Shown here: piece by piece, positions 5,801 through 11,708 of the stretch
Numbering within the stretch: position 1 is the stretch's first letter
How the letters are laid out: every line of letters begins with the position of its first letter
Assembly (NCBI GenBank): GCA_009780595.1
Contig: WQZT01000026.1
Location: forward strand, 1-11,708
From: Treponema sp.
GTDB lineage: Bacteria > Spirochaetota > Spirochaetia > Treponematales > Breznakiellaceae
Reading direction: 5' to 3'
DNA length: 11,708 nt
Made by a program: the position numbers and the translations under genes
The notes under the pieces: model-generated
Databases searched by the model: none
What the model was told of the DNA's origin: nothing
What the model saw: only the letters and a program-made list of their open reading frames with translations

Positions 5801-7445
5801 CCCACGTGTATCCGGCAATATCTGAAGCGGGCGGTGCGTTCCAGCTAATCCGGAACGAGTTTGAAAGCAGGTAGCCGCGGGCATCAAGTTGCGGTGGGAT
5901 GATAACCGCTGCTGGCGGGGGCGTGGTGTCGCGGAAGAAACTCGCGCGCGTGGGAGCAGACCAGTTTCCGGCAAAGTCCTGCGCGGAAACAGCAAGAAAC
6001 CACTCGCCGTCTTCTTCGGCGAACAGTTCGAGCTCTGGTTCAACGCCTGAGTTGTATACCATCACGTTTCCGGCGGTGGGAGGCAGCGCGCTTGAGTCCC
6101 GGCTCCAAACCCACGAAAAACCCACGATGCCCGACGGGTCATCGGGAATGCTCCACGATAGCTGCGCACGGTCGCCTGAAGTTCGTTCGCCGGGAATAAA
6201 GTTCTGCGCCGAGATGTGTACTGGCTGTACATAGGTATCGGGGGAAACGAGGTAAATGCGCGAACGTGAAGCCGCTGCGGATGTGGCAGCGCTCTGCCAG
6301 AAAACAAACAGCCCGTCAACATCAACCACTGGCCGGGCAAACGTATCTCCGGCGGCAGCCCCGCCTGAAAGTTCTGTTTCCTCCCACATTATCCCCGCCT
6401 GCTGTGCGGTGAATACCCGGTTCGTTCCCCGGCGGTTATCAAACCAGAAAACCTTCGTCTCCCCGCGGAAATTGATAGCGATGGGATTGTTGCTGTGCCC
6501 CGCGCCTGAGTTCACCCGCTGGGGCGCGCCTGAGATTGCGCCGTTTGCGCCGATGTTCGCCGCGTAAATATTCGGCAGCCCCGTAAGGGTGCGCCGTTCC
6601 CACACGATAAAAAGCTCATCGTTCTGTACCGAAAGATGCGGGCGCTGATTGTCAAAACTGTCAGGCGATGAAGTAACGTTCACTACGGGGTCTTGAAAGT
6701 TCGTGAACAGCCGCGGCGCACTCCAGCTTACCCCGTTATCGCTGGAAATCACCATGTAAAGCTGAAACAAGTTCGTGCCGCCTGCTCCAGCAGTGAAAGA
6801 CTGGAAAACGACGTACTCGCGCCCGTCAAAAGAAATATGGGCGGGGAGGAAGTTCAGCATCATTGCCGAATTACCTGCAAGGGGTTTGAAATCTTCCCAC
6901 GCGCTGCCGTCTGCGGAACGGGAGAAGTAAATCGAAAAGGTGTTGCCGCCGCCCCGCGTAACAAAAAGCAGGTAACTTCCATCTGCTGCGATGCTGATTT
7001 TCGGTGCGAGGGAAGTTTCCGCGCCTGAGTCAACGCGGTAGTGCTGGAAGCTCTCCCCGAAGTCGCCGGAGATGAGAATCTCCGTCTGCGTGGCGCTTGC
7101 GGCGGCGGCAATAAGGATTTGGTTCTTGCTGTCGATTACCGCGGTTAATATAGAAGGTTCTGTACCTGAAAAATTATACGGCCCGCCGATTATCCCCCGC
7201 TTTTCCCACGGTTCGCCGGGCATCTTCACCGCCAAAGCGATGCTGATCCTGCCGTCCCCCGTTGCCGCGTACACCGTTTCCTGCCACAGCGCGATGCTGA
7301 AATTTTCGTTGCTGGCAGTAACCGGAAACGTACCCTGCGCTTGGGAAAAAACTTCCGGGTATTCCCAAAAAAGTTGAGACTGGGCATGCAACAGCGTTCC
7401 GGCAAAAAGCGCGAGTAAAACAAGTACCGCTGCTAGGCGCTTCAT
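2844..7445 (-). CDS. Receptor-type SpoIIE/PP2C serine/threonine phosphatase with large periplasmic sensor
   Basis: The 1533-residue protein opens with a signal peptide (1-21, ending LLHA before QSQ). Residues about 25-400 look like a sialidase/BNR-type beta-propeller, with repeats such as SGDFGESF (126-133), SADGSAW (177-183) and SSDNGVSW (234-241). Two fibronectin/Ig-like domains follow (about 405-507 and 508-626, with DxAGNW/DEAGNV motifs), then an Ig/TIG-like domain (627-730). Membrane segments are at about 755-777, 824-848 and 1079-1108; the basic loop 806-822 lies in the cytoplasm. A second extracytoplasmic region (850-1078) leads to HAMP (about 1108-1160) and a SpoIIE/PP2C domain. All metal-binding motifs are present: SGDYFD (1212-1217), CDVAGKG (1231-1237), NAGDN (1306-1310), YTDG (1363-1366) and terminal YDDLTIL. 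About 140 residues are inserted before the last motif. It should dephosphorylate a serine/threonine-phosphorylated regulator, such as an anti-anti-sigma (STAS) protein, on an external signal. No such target lies in the window. Its ATG overlaps the upstream TGA (ATGA). Confidence 0.9.
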   Translation of the reverse strand: MKRLAAVLVLLALFAGTLLHAQSQLFWEYPEVFSQAQGTFPVTASNENFSIALWQETVYAATGDGRISIALAVKMPGEPWEKRGIIGGPYNFSGTEPSILTAVIDSKNQILIAAAASATQTEILISGDFGESFQHYRVDSGAETSLAPKISIAADGSYLLFVTRGGGNTFSIYFSRSADGSAWEDFKPLAGNSAMMLNFLPAHISFDGREYVVFQSFTAGAGGTNLFQLYMVISSDNGVSWSAPRLFTNFQDPVVNVTSSPDSFDNQRPHLSVQNDELFIVWERRTLTGLPNIYAANIGANGAISGAPQRVNSGAGHSNNPIAINFRGETKVFWFDNRRGTNRVFTAQQAGIMWEETELSGGAAAGDTFARPVVDVDGLFVFWQSAATSAAASRSRIYLVSPDTYVQPVHISAQNFIPGERTSGDRAQLSWSIPDDPSGIVGFSWVWSRDSSALPPTAGNVMVYNSGVEPELELFAEEDGEWFLAVSAQDFAGNWSAPTRASFFRDTTPPPAAVIIPPQLDARGYLLSNSFRISWNAPPASDIAGYTWDIEYLGAAGAFSGMGGEQFTAAVRQRFPQTQAPVPSVQGTATFAAYENYDDGVWRFSVRAIDEAGNVGPSSILIFRTNKYIPSTFITFVDSERDETDFYNIGILGRGFSQGGAVARVFVDRSGQPPFDREFFLSLGDFDVVSDREIRGLAVQGLEAGLYRIGVEHPTRGIYFTEPIVEIAETGTIKFGDFSASWKPLWLLRNERLFRANAVTLVLAAVLILCALGLLVSARGISGVITEGVRLRLDAAALVSGELMASEKKKRVITIQKRGISLRLKMTFFTITLVLAVVIMIASPLYVMMTETQRKTLIQGLWDRSTVLLEGVAASARTHLPLQSILELGLLPNQMQAIPEAQHITITGHNPGTTIFDDQVWATNDPNILSKINTAAFQPGVSRITDVLSPRLQTIADDLNEQARREVGDMSQTIALFTQEALALALRTDAESLRQLGDLQVQTLALQTRVSQRLSELARNIGSEPLFSVEQLIASPDHRYIFFKPIMFRQGTENMYFRGLVRMEVSVTSILDEITAGRNAIIKLIIIVALIALSAGAIGALLLSSLIIRPIRQLVKHVELIRDTENKAELAGLDINLKSKDEIAILGDTINDMTHGLVKAAAAAADLSIGKEIQKKFIPLELDRDGNKLNHGSKKTAHLNFFGYYEGAKGVSGDYFDYIDLDDRYYAIIKCDVAGKGIPAALIMIQVATMFLNYFKQWKPTEKGMQIEKLVYQINDFIETLGFKGRFAAFTLCLFDSQTGTVHFCNAGDNIVRYYDVSAGQLKTVTLPQTPATGVLPNYLVETKGGYTVQTLTLDRGDILLLYTDGIEEAKRKFRNAAFEEILCEEGAADTSHENHYSGQADEELGGERVTDIINAVMNRQVYTLHKWHDPEAQGGSLQFDFSSCEGTVEEVITAMISVEKIFRCYKSPSHTDENWVQAEKTVDDFLQRHFVQYRRYCSFTRPASDNSAYTYYTHISEDEQYDDLTILGIQRK

Positions 7446-10267
7446 AGGAAAGCGTCAATCCTTCGCCGTAAATCCCGAACAAGCGTCGAGCGCTGGCTTT
7501 GCGGGTCAAGCATAAGCTGCTGCACAATGGCGTTGGCAGTCAGGTGGTTGCCGCGCAGAAACTCCGCAAGCGCGGTGTTGTACTGAGTTTGGGCATAGCT
7601 GGAAAGAACAAACGTCCCCGTACCGGTTACAAGAACGTTGAGCTGATCCATAAGCATCTGCGCTTGCGTATTATTTGGGTTAAGGTTGATCGCTTCGGTG
7701 AGCTGGGCTTCGGCAACTCCCATCCGAACAGAGTCGCGGCTGTTGATGTGTGCAGCTGCGGTTCTGGTAAGCTCCGCCGAGCGGGCAAGGTCTGCCGGAT
7801 TCGGCGGCGGCGGTCTGAAGCCCATCGTAATTTCCGCCTGAACGATGATATTCTGTATTCCCGGATATTGCGGGTTAATTTCCGCCAAGTCTTGCAAGTT
7901 GGCAAAAGCTTCGAGATCTCTCGCCCGCGTTCCCGCAACCGCCTCGTTCAGCCGCCGCTGGAATGCGGCGTTAAATGCCGCCCTGTCCGTTTGCTGTTCA
8001 ATCCGCAGCTCCAGCATTCGGGCACTGTGGTTCATCGGGAATATCAAACGCACTTCCCTCGTTTGCATCTGCGCCTCGTTAAAGAGCCTCAGCCCTTCCT
8101 GCCGCCGCCCGGCGTTCAAAAGCCGTACCCCTTCGTTGTAGTTGCGGCTTGCGTTGGAAAGGAGCTGGCTCATTTCGGCAAAAAGCGGGGCAGTTTGGGG
8201 AATAACCCGCGCCATGTTCAGCGCCAGCGCACTGCGAACCAAGCGCAGCCAGTGCTCCACTTCCGGTTGCTCGTTCACATTGGTAACGCGCCAGCGGTTT
8301 TGCGCCTGAACGAGCAAACTCTCCGCGCTTTCCATATTCCCGGCGAAAAAGCTCGTCTGCGCCGATGTTACAAGATTACGAACATCCCGAACAACCGCCT
8401 CGTTTTCCGCCCTGACAATCTCCGCAGCAAGCGCAACCGAATTGGTATCTCGAAATGCCCTCAGCGGTGCAGATTCCTGAAGTTCAAGCGAAGCATCGAA
8501 CTGGTCGATTGCCCGCGTAAGATTAGTTCTGGCTCCGCTAAAATCGCCACGGTTAAACGCCGCCCGCGCAGACTGGAACAGGCGCTCGCCATCCACACGC
8601 AACGCTTGCGCCCGCTCGACAAGGGTGGCGGCAGTAGCGATTGCCCCCGCATTCCGGTTATGCAAAGCCACAAGCTGGTTGTGTAAATCATCGGTAACTG
8701 TGTGCAACCCGGTTATTTCCGGTGAGGCAAACGCAGTGCGCGTTTCAGCCTCGTACATTGCCATCAGTTCCCCGGCGAAGGCAACATCCGCGGTAATCGT
8801 TTGGTTAATCCGGTTGAGAATTGCAATCCCTTCGGCAGTGTAGCGCACCGTTTGAGCGCCAAAATTTTCCGTTTGCCGCTGGACACCCTGAATGAGCGAA
8901 TCCCCTTCGGCAAAAATTCCTTCGGCGTAGTCAAGCCGCTGTTGCAAGCTTATGTTTGCAATTGAGTACAATCGGATAGCGGTATTAAAATCCAGCACTT
9001 CAAAACGGCGGGAAAGATTGGCGATAATGTCCTGAGCCGGTTCAAGAAAATGGCGGGGATTGCCCAGAATACTCCCGCTTGCAAGCGGCACGGCAAGCGT
9101 ACTCCCGTACGAGCGGGCAACCTGTATTTCATCGTCAAGACCGGAATGCAGCGCTTGAAGCCCGCGAATCTGCTCTTGCAGGGCGTTGCGTATGGTGGAT
9201 TCCTGGGAAAATATCTGCGCTGCATTCGCCGTTCCCGCTTGCCGCGAACCCGGCGGAATCCCTTGCCTCTCAATCGCCACCCCCGCGCGGGCAAAAACCG
9301 CCGCCTGTTGTAAGGCAAGCTGGGAATCCGATGCACCGCGGAACGTAAGGTACGCACTCATCGAGGCGGTGCTTATATCCTGCCCGTGAACAGTCTGCGT
9401 TGGCGAGCCGGCGCGGGTAAAGAAACCATCCGCCTCCCGCACCAGCCCCTGCGCCACAGCAATATACCGCGCTGTCGTATCAAAAATCGCAATGCCCCCG
9501 GTAAAGTCGTTGTTCCGCATCGCCGTGTAACCCGTTTGGTACGAGCGGCTGATAATGTTTGCAAGGGCAGTTTCCATCGGCAGGATGAGCGAGTTCCAAA
9601 ACTGGTCAATCGCCCCCAGCATCCCTTCCTGCTGTCCGACAGGGCCTGTGATAAGCCAGCCAGTGGCGGCAAGGAACGAGCGCTCCGGCTCAATATCCTG
9701 CTCCGCCTGCAAAATGGCGAGCTGGGCAGCGTACGCCACCTGCACACGCAAGAATTCTTGCCGTATACTCGAAAGCGTCTGAAGCATCGGCGGTACATTC
9801 GCATACACCGCCTGCAAATCCCTGATAGCTGGCACGCCGGGAGGAACATCGAGCGCCGTCAGCCGCGCAGAAGTTTGCATTAAAGATGGCACAAGGGTTT
9901 TAAACTGCTGAATGCTCCGGTTGAGACTTGTAAGCCCGTTTGAAGCCGTCTGCTCGGCCTGCCGCCCATATCCGGCGGCAAAAAACGCCTCCTGAAAAAC
10001 ATCAAGCCCCGAAGCGTAGGTATCCATCGCACCAGTAAAATCACGTTCGCCGAGCTGACGGCGCGCAGTGAGAAAAATCTCCTGAATCCGTTTCCTGCCG
10101 ACGTTGAACTCCGCCAGAGAACGCACCTGCCCAAGAAACTCCCCAACGTAGGGATTCGCCGGAGACTCAAGCGCCCTGAGCATATTGCTCAGTTCAAGAA
10201 TCCTCGGATCGTTTTCAGGCTCCCTTTCCAGCGTATCCATAACTATCTGGGCTATCCGGTTATACAA
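7442..10267 (-). CDS. TPR-rich periplasmic protein, open main body of an interrupted gene
   Basis: The 941-residue frame begins at a TTG (10267), but in-frame coding continues upstream to a TAA at 10342-10340 and beyond it to an ATG at 10513. The TTG is unlikely to be the true start: it has no Shine-Dalgarno sequence and follows a tight palindrome (GCGGAC-T-GTCCGC, 10289-10277). The product is all-helical with degenerate tetratricopeptide repeats, for example at residues 67-90, 244-268, 565-590, 634-656, 708-732, 850-870 and 892-920, each with the pattern (A/G)xxxFxxGDFxxAxxxFxxA. No catalytic motif or membrane segment is seen. With its lost leader the protein would be exported and act as a periplasmic scaffold, plausibly for the propeller receptor encoded next. 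It shares an ATGA overlap with that gene, implying translational coupling. No further stop interrupts it, so the lesion is recent, artefactual or tolerated. Confidence 0.8.
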   Translation of the reverse strand: MYNRIAQIVMDTLEREPENDPRILELSNMLRALESPANPYVGEFLGQVRSLAEFNVGRKRIQEIFLTARRQLGERDFTGAMDTYASGLDVFQEAFFAAGYGRQAEQTASNGLTSLNRSIQQFKTLVPSLMQTSARLTALDVPPGVPAIRDLQAVYANVPPMLQTLSSIRQEFLRVQVAYAAQLAILQAEQDIEPERSFLAATGWLITGPVGQQEGMLGAIDQFWNSLILPMETALANIISRSYQTGYTAMRNNDFTGGIAIFDTTARYIAVAQGLVREADGFFTRAGSPTQTVHGQDISTASMSAYLTFRGASDSQLALQQAAVFARAGVAIERQGIPPGSRQAGTANAAQIFSQESTIRNALQEQIRGLQALHSGLDDEIQVARSYGSTLAVPLASGSILGNPRHFLEPAQDIIANLSRRFEVLDFNTAIRLYSIANISLQQRLDYAEGIFAEGDSLIQGVQRQTENFGAQTVRYTAEGIAILNRINQTITADVAFAGELMAMYEAETRTAFASPEITGLHTVTDDLHNQLVALHNRNAGAIATAATLVERAQALRVDGERLFQSARAAFNRGDFSGARTNLTRAIDQFDASLELQESAPLRAFRDTNSVALAAEIVRAENEAVVRDVRNLVTSAQTSFFAGNMESAESLLVQAQNRWRVTNVNEQPEVEHWLRLVRSALALNMARVIPQTAPLFAEMSQLLSNASRNYNEGVRLLNAGRRQEGLRLFNEAQMQTREVRLIFPMNHSARMLELRIEQQTDRAAFNAAFQRRLNEAVAGTRARDLEAFANLQDLAEINPQYPGIQNIIVQAEITMGFRPPPPNPADLARSAELTRTAAAHINSRDSVRMGVAEAQLTEAINLNPNNTQAQMLMDQLNVLVTGTGTFVLSSYAQTQYNTALAEFLRGNHLTANAIVQQLMLDPQSQRSTLVRDLRRRIDAFL

Positions 10268-10339
10268 GTCGCGCTGGCGGACAGTCCGCTGTACCCGCTT
10301 TTGCCCCTCGAATAAATGCTCCGGATTTTCGCGTATATA

Positions 10340-10513
10340 TTACGCCAGAATGCGGATAGCCTGGTCGTGTTCTTTTGCCGCAATAAGCCTGTCAGTTTCG
10401 GCTAGAACACCCCCATCCCTGGCCCCCCCCGCGTAAAGGGAAGCCGCAGCGGAAAAGAGAATAATTGCCGCCGCCAGAAATCGGAGTGGGACCGTGCGCC
10501 CCCAAACGATCAT
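10340..10513 (-). pseudogene. 5' fragment of the TPR gene: signal peptide and first helix, ending in an in-frame TAA
   Basis: From the ATG at 10513-10511 the frame reads 57 codons and then TAA (10342-10340). The N terminus, MIVWGRTVPLRF, is followed by a hydrophobic core and the likely cleavage site SLYA before GG (residue 28), a typical signal peptide. Residues 40-57 (TDRLIAAKEHDQAIRILA) form the first helix pair of a TPR. The sequence after the stop, YIRENPEH, continues that repeat in the same frame up to the 941-codon body. Together they give a 1023-codon gene (7442-10513). GAA to TAA would be a single change, and Glu suits the position. A run of eight G (10430-10423) spans codons 28-31. 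The ATG lacks a clear ribosome binding site. Confidence 0.75.
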
Positions 10514-10531
10514 CGTGCTATCTACCTACTC

Positions 10532-10546
10532 TACTATAATATAGTA
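10532..10546. promoter_or_regulatory. Palindrome TACTATAATATAGTA, operator candidate
   Basis: This perfect 7-1-7 palindrome lies just after the predicted transcription start of the TPR-phosphatase operon. Its position suits a repressor site. Because it is made only of A/T-rich steps it also contains -10-like hexamers on both strands (TATAAT on plus, TATATT and TATACT on minus), so it may simply be a second promoter element. Confidence 0.35.
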
Positions 10547-10556
10547 TAGCCCATAT

Positions 10557-10585
10557 TTTATATAGAGGGGGAAGGTGTCCGCCAA
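10557..10585 (-). promoter_or_regulatory. Predicted promoter of the TPR-phosphatase operon
   Basis: On the minus strand TTGGCG (10585-10580) is followed after 17 bases by TATAAA (10562-10557). Transcription would start near 10550, about 37 bases before the ATG at 10513. The promoter lies in the 91-base gap after the ureohydrolase gene, where no terminator hairpin is visible, so read-through from that gene is also possible. Confidence 0.45.
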
Positions 10586-10604
10586 TTACCAACGTTCTTG
10601 AGGA

Positions 10605-11594
10605 CTACGCCGCAGGTTTTTGCTTCAGCATACACTGAGCCATTCCGTTCATAATGTACAGCGCCATCCAGCACGCAACGTGGCTGGACTGGTTGTGCAG
10701 ATCTTTCGGCGGATAAATTTCCATATAGTCAAACCCGCGCGCACCAGCAAGCCCACATTCGTGGAGCATAACCGCAAGCTCGTAGGTGCTCAGCCCGCAC
10801 GGATCCGCCGGGCCGCCGGGATTGTGGGCAATATCCAGAGCATCGCTGCAAACCGAAACGTACAAAGCTTTCGTTCCCTGAGCGGCAATCTCCAACGCCT
10901 TTTTAATACTTTTCTTTGGACCTTCTTCTTTAATCTCAAAACTCGTAATAACCGATGCACCGTGTTTTTTGGCTTCCTTCACTGCCCCAAAGTGGTTGCG
11001 CGGGCCGCGAATACCAAGACTGACAAGATTTTTCGGATTAAAACCACTCACACCGTACAGACGGTAAAAAGGACTGCAACGGGCGTAAAGCTCCTCTCCG
11101 TAGTGCTCCATATTGTCCATGTGGGCATCAAAGTGAACAATGCCGATATTCCCGTCGTATTTTTCGGCAAACCGTTTAATCAACGGGTAGCTCAAAGAAT
11201 GATCCCCGCCAAAAACGATAGGAATTCCCCCCGCATCCACAATATCGCCAAGATGCTTGCCAACACTCTGAAAGGTAAAATCAGTATCGCCGCTTTTCAC
11301 CGCAGCATCACCATAGTCCGCACCGGAAAAGTGGTCAAAAAGGTCAAAATCGAGCTCCGGCAGATACCCCCCGTAACGGGCAGAGCACGTTCGGATAGTT
11401 TTCGTGGCGTTTTCAACAAACGTCGCACCACCATACGTGCAAACACCCTCCCAGGGAGCGCCCATAATTACAAAATCATGACCGTGCAGATCCTCTTTCC
11501 GGCGCACCACAGGCAGACCGAGAAATGACGGCACGCCTGAAAATACTTCGGGGTGGGCGTATGAAACATCGTAACATACAGGTTTATTTTTCAT
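10605..11594 (-). CDS. Ureohydrolase, agmatinase/arginase family
   Basis: The chosen start gives 329 residues, the usual length for the family. These enzymes hydrolyse a guanidino group to urea through a two-metal centre (agmatine to putrescine, arginine to ornithine, or related substrates). Numbering from the upstream ATG at 11633 (13 residues longer), the metal motifs are GGDHS (142-146), HFDAHMD (167-173) and SVCSDALD (260-267), with the later EIYPP (305-309) also typical. In most relatives the third motif reads SxDxD; here the first Asp position is Cys262, while Asp264 and the rest are kept. The substrate cannot be settled from sequence. The ATG at 11594 is preferred because GAGGAGG (11609-11603) lies 8 bases before it, whereas the ATG at 11633 has none and lies at the predicted transcription start. 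The protein is cytoplasmic, without a leader. The TPR operon follows on the same strand after 91 bases with its own promoter. Confidence 0.88.
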   Translation of the reverse strand: MKNKPVCYDVSYAHPEVFSGVPSFLGLPVVRRKEDLHGHDFVIMGAPWEGVCTYGGATFVENATKTIRTCSARYGGYLPELDFDLFDHFSGADYGDAAVKSGDTDFTFQSVGKHLGDIVDAGGIPIVFGGDHSLSYPLIKRFAEKYDGNIGIVHFDAHMDNMEHYGEELYARCSPFYRLYGVSGFNPKNLVSLGIRGPRNHFGAVKEAKKHGASVITSFEIKEEGPKKSIKKALEIAAQGTKALYVSVCSDALDIAHNPGGPADPCGLSTYELAVMLHECGLAGARGFDYMEIYPPKDLHNQSSHVACWMALYIMNGMAQCMLKQKPAA

Positions 11595-11602
11595 TTCGAT
11601 TG

Positions 11603-11609
11603 CCTCCTC
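11603..11609 (-). promoter_or_regulatory. Strong ribosome binding site that fixes the ureohydrolase start
   Basis: GAGGAGG on the minus strand lies 8 bases before the ATG at 11594. If the upstream ATG (11633) were used, this site would be read as Glu-Glu codons inside the gene. Confidence 0.75.
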
Positions 11610-11627
11610 AATTTCTGAGTAGATAGT

Positions 11628-11639
11628 TGACATATGTCA
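11628..11639. promoter_or_regulatory. Palindrome TGACATATGTCA, operator candidate
   Basis: This perfect 12-bp palindrome begins one base after the predicted -10 box of the ureohydrolase promoter and covers the expected transcription start. A dimeric repressor bound there would block initiation. It also contains the rejected upstream ATG. Confidence 0.4.
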
Positions 11640-11640
11640 T

Positions 11641-11669
11641 ATAGTACCAAAGGAATACCAGAAAAGCAA
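11641..11669 (-). promoter_or_regulatory. Predicted promoter of the ureohydrolase gene
   Basis: TTGCTT (11669-11664), a 17-base spacer and TACTAT (11646-11641) on the minus strand form a plausible sigma-70-type promoter. The start would fall near 11634, giving a leader of about 40 bases before the ATG at 11594. Confidence 0.45.
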
Positions 11670-11688
11670 GAGTTTTATTATTGTTAAT

Positions 11689-11702
11689 TACGTTGAAACG
11701 TA
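11689..11702. promoter_or_regulatory. Inverted repeat TACGTT-GA-AACGTA upstream of the ureohydrolase promoter
   Basis: Six-base perfect arms are separated by two bases, about 20 bp upstream of the -35 box. The position fits an activator site or the operator of a gene just beyond the window. It is too near the window edge to judge. Confidence 0.3.
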
Positions 11703-11708
11703 TGATTG

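Noticed and set aside
7499..8686. 395-codon plus-strand frame inside the TPR gene
   Set aside because: It is antisense to a continuous TPR frame, Arg-rich, and has no recognisable domain.
10265..10267. TTG at 10267 as genuine start of the TPR protein
   Set aside because: There is no Shine-Dalgarno sequence, a tight palindrome lies just upstream, and TPR-like coding continues upstream in frame through the TAA to a signal peptide.
10620..11528. 302-codon plus-strand frame opposite the ureohydrolase
   Set aside because: It is antisense to an enzyme with all its motifs in place.
11592..11633. ATG at 11633 as ureohydrolase start
   Set aside because: It has no ribosome binding site, lies at the predicted transcription start, and the 13 extra residues are encoded by the strong ribosome binding site of the ATG at 11594.

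Overview
The window looks like a chromosomal segment of a spirochaete, most probably a Treponema with a GC content near 50 % (the kind found in insect guts). This is an inference. It rests on a very large exported SpoIIE-type receptor phosphatase next to an exported TPR protein, on a P-loop/Asp23 fusion protein, and on families of short perfect palindromes between genes. No rRNA or tRNA is present to confirm it.

Layout. Positions 1-598 contain no convincing gene. They carry one copy of a composite palindromic repeat (89-141) and, at 200-591, two adjacent long-range stems that suggest an unassigned structured RNA. At 599-1465 (minus) lies a P-loop NTPase fused to an Asp23/Gls24-like domain. 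At 1646-2296 (plus) lies an EcfT/CbiQ-type membrane subunit of an ECF vitamin or metal transporter, without its ATPase or substrate-binding partners. Between this gene and the next, which converge, sits a dense array of palindromes (2292-2510) that supplies the stop codons of both.

The main unit is a minus-strand operon running from 10513 to 2507. It encodes an exported TPR-rich protein, then (with an ATGA overlap) a 1533-residue receptor carrying a propeller-like and Ig-like ectodomain, a second sensor region, HAMP and a SpoIIE/PP2C phosphatase, then a 107-residue helical protein. I infer a signalling unit in which periplasmic TPR and propeller modules control a cytoplasmic serine/threonine phosphatase, probably of the partner-switching type. 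The first gene has an in-frame TAA at codon 58. It separates a clear signal peptide and the first TPR helix from a further 965 open codons, and this is the most notable anomaly in the window.

Upstream, also on the minus strand, is a ureohydrolase (agmatinase/arginase family, 10605-11594) with its own promoter, a strong ribosome binding site and two palindromic operator candidates. Its second metal motif carries Cys where Asp is usual.
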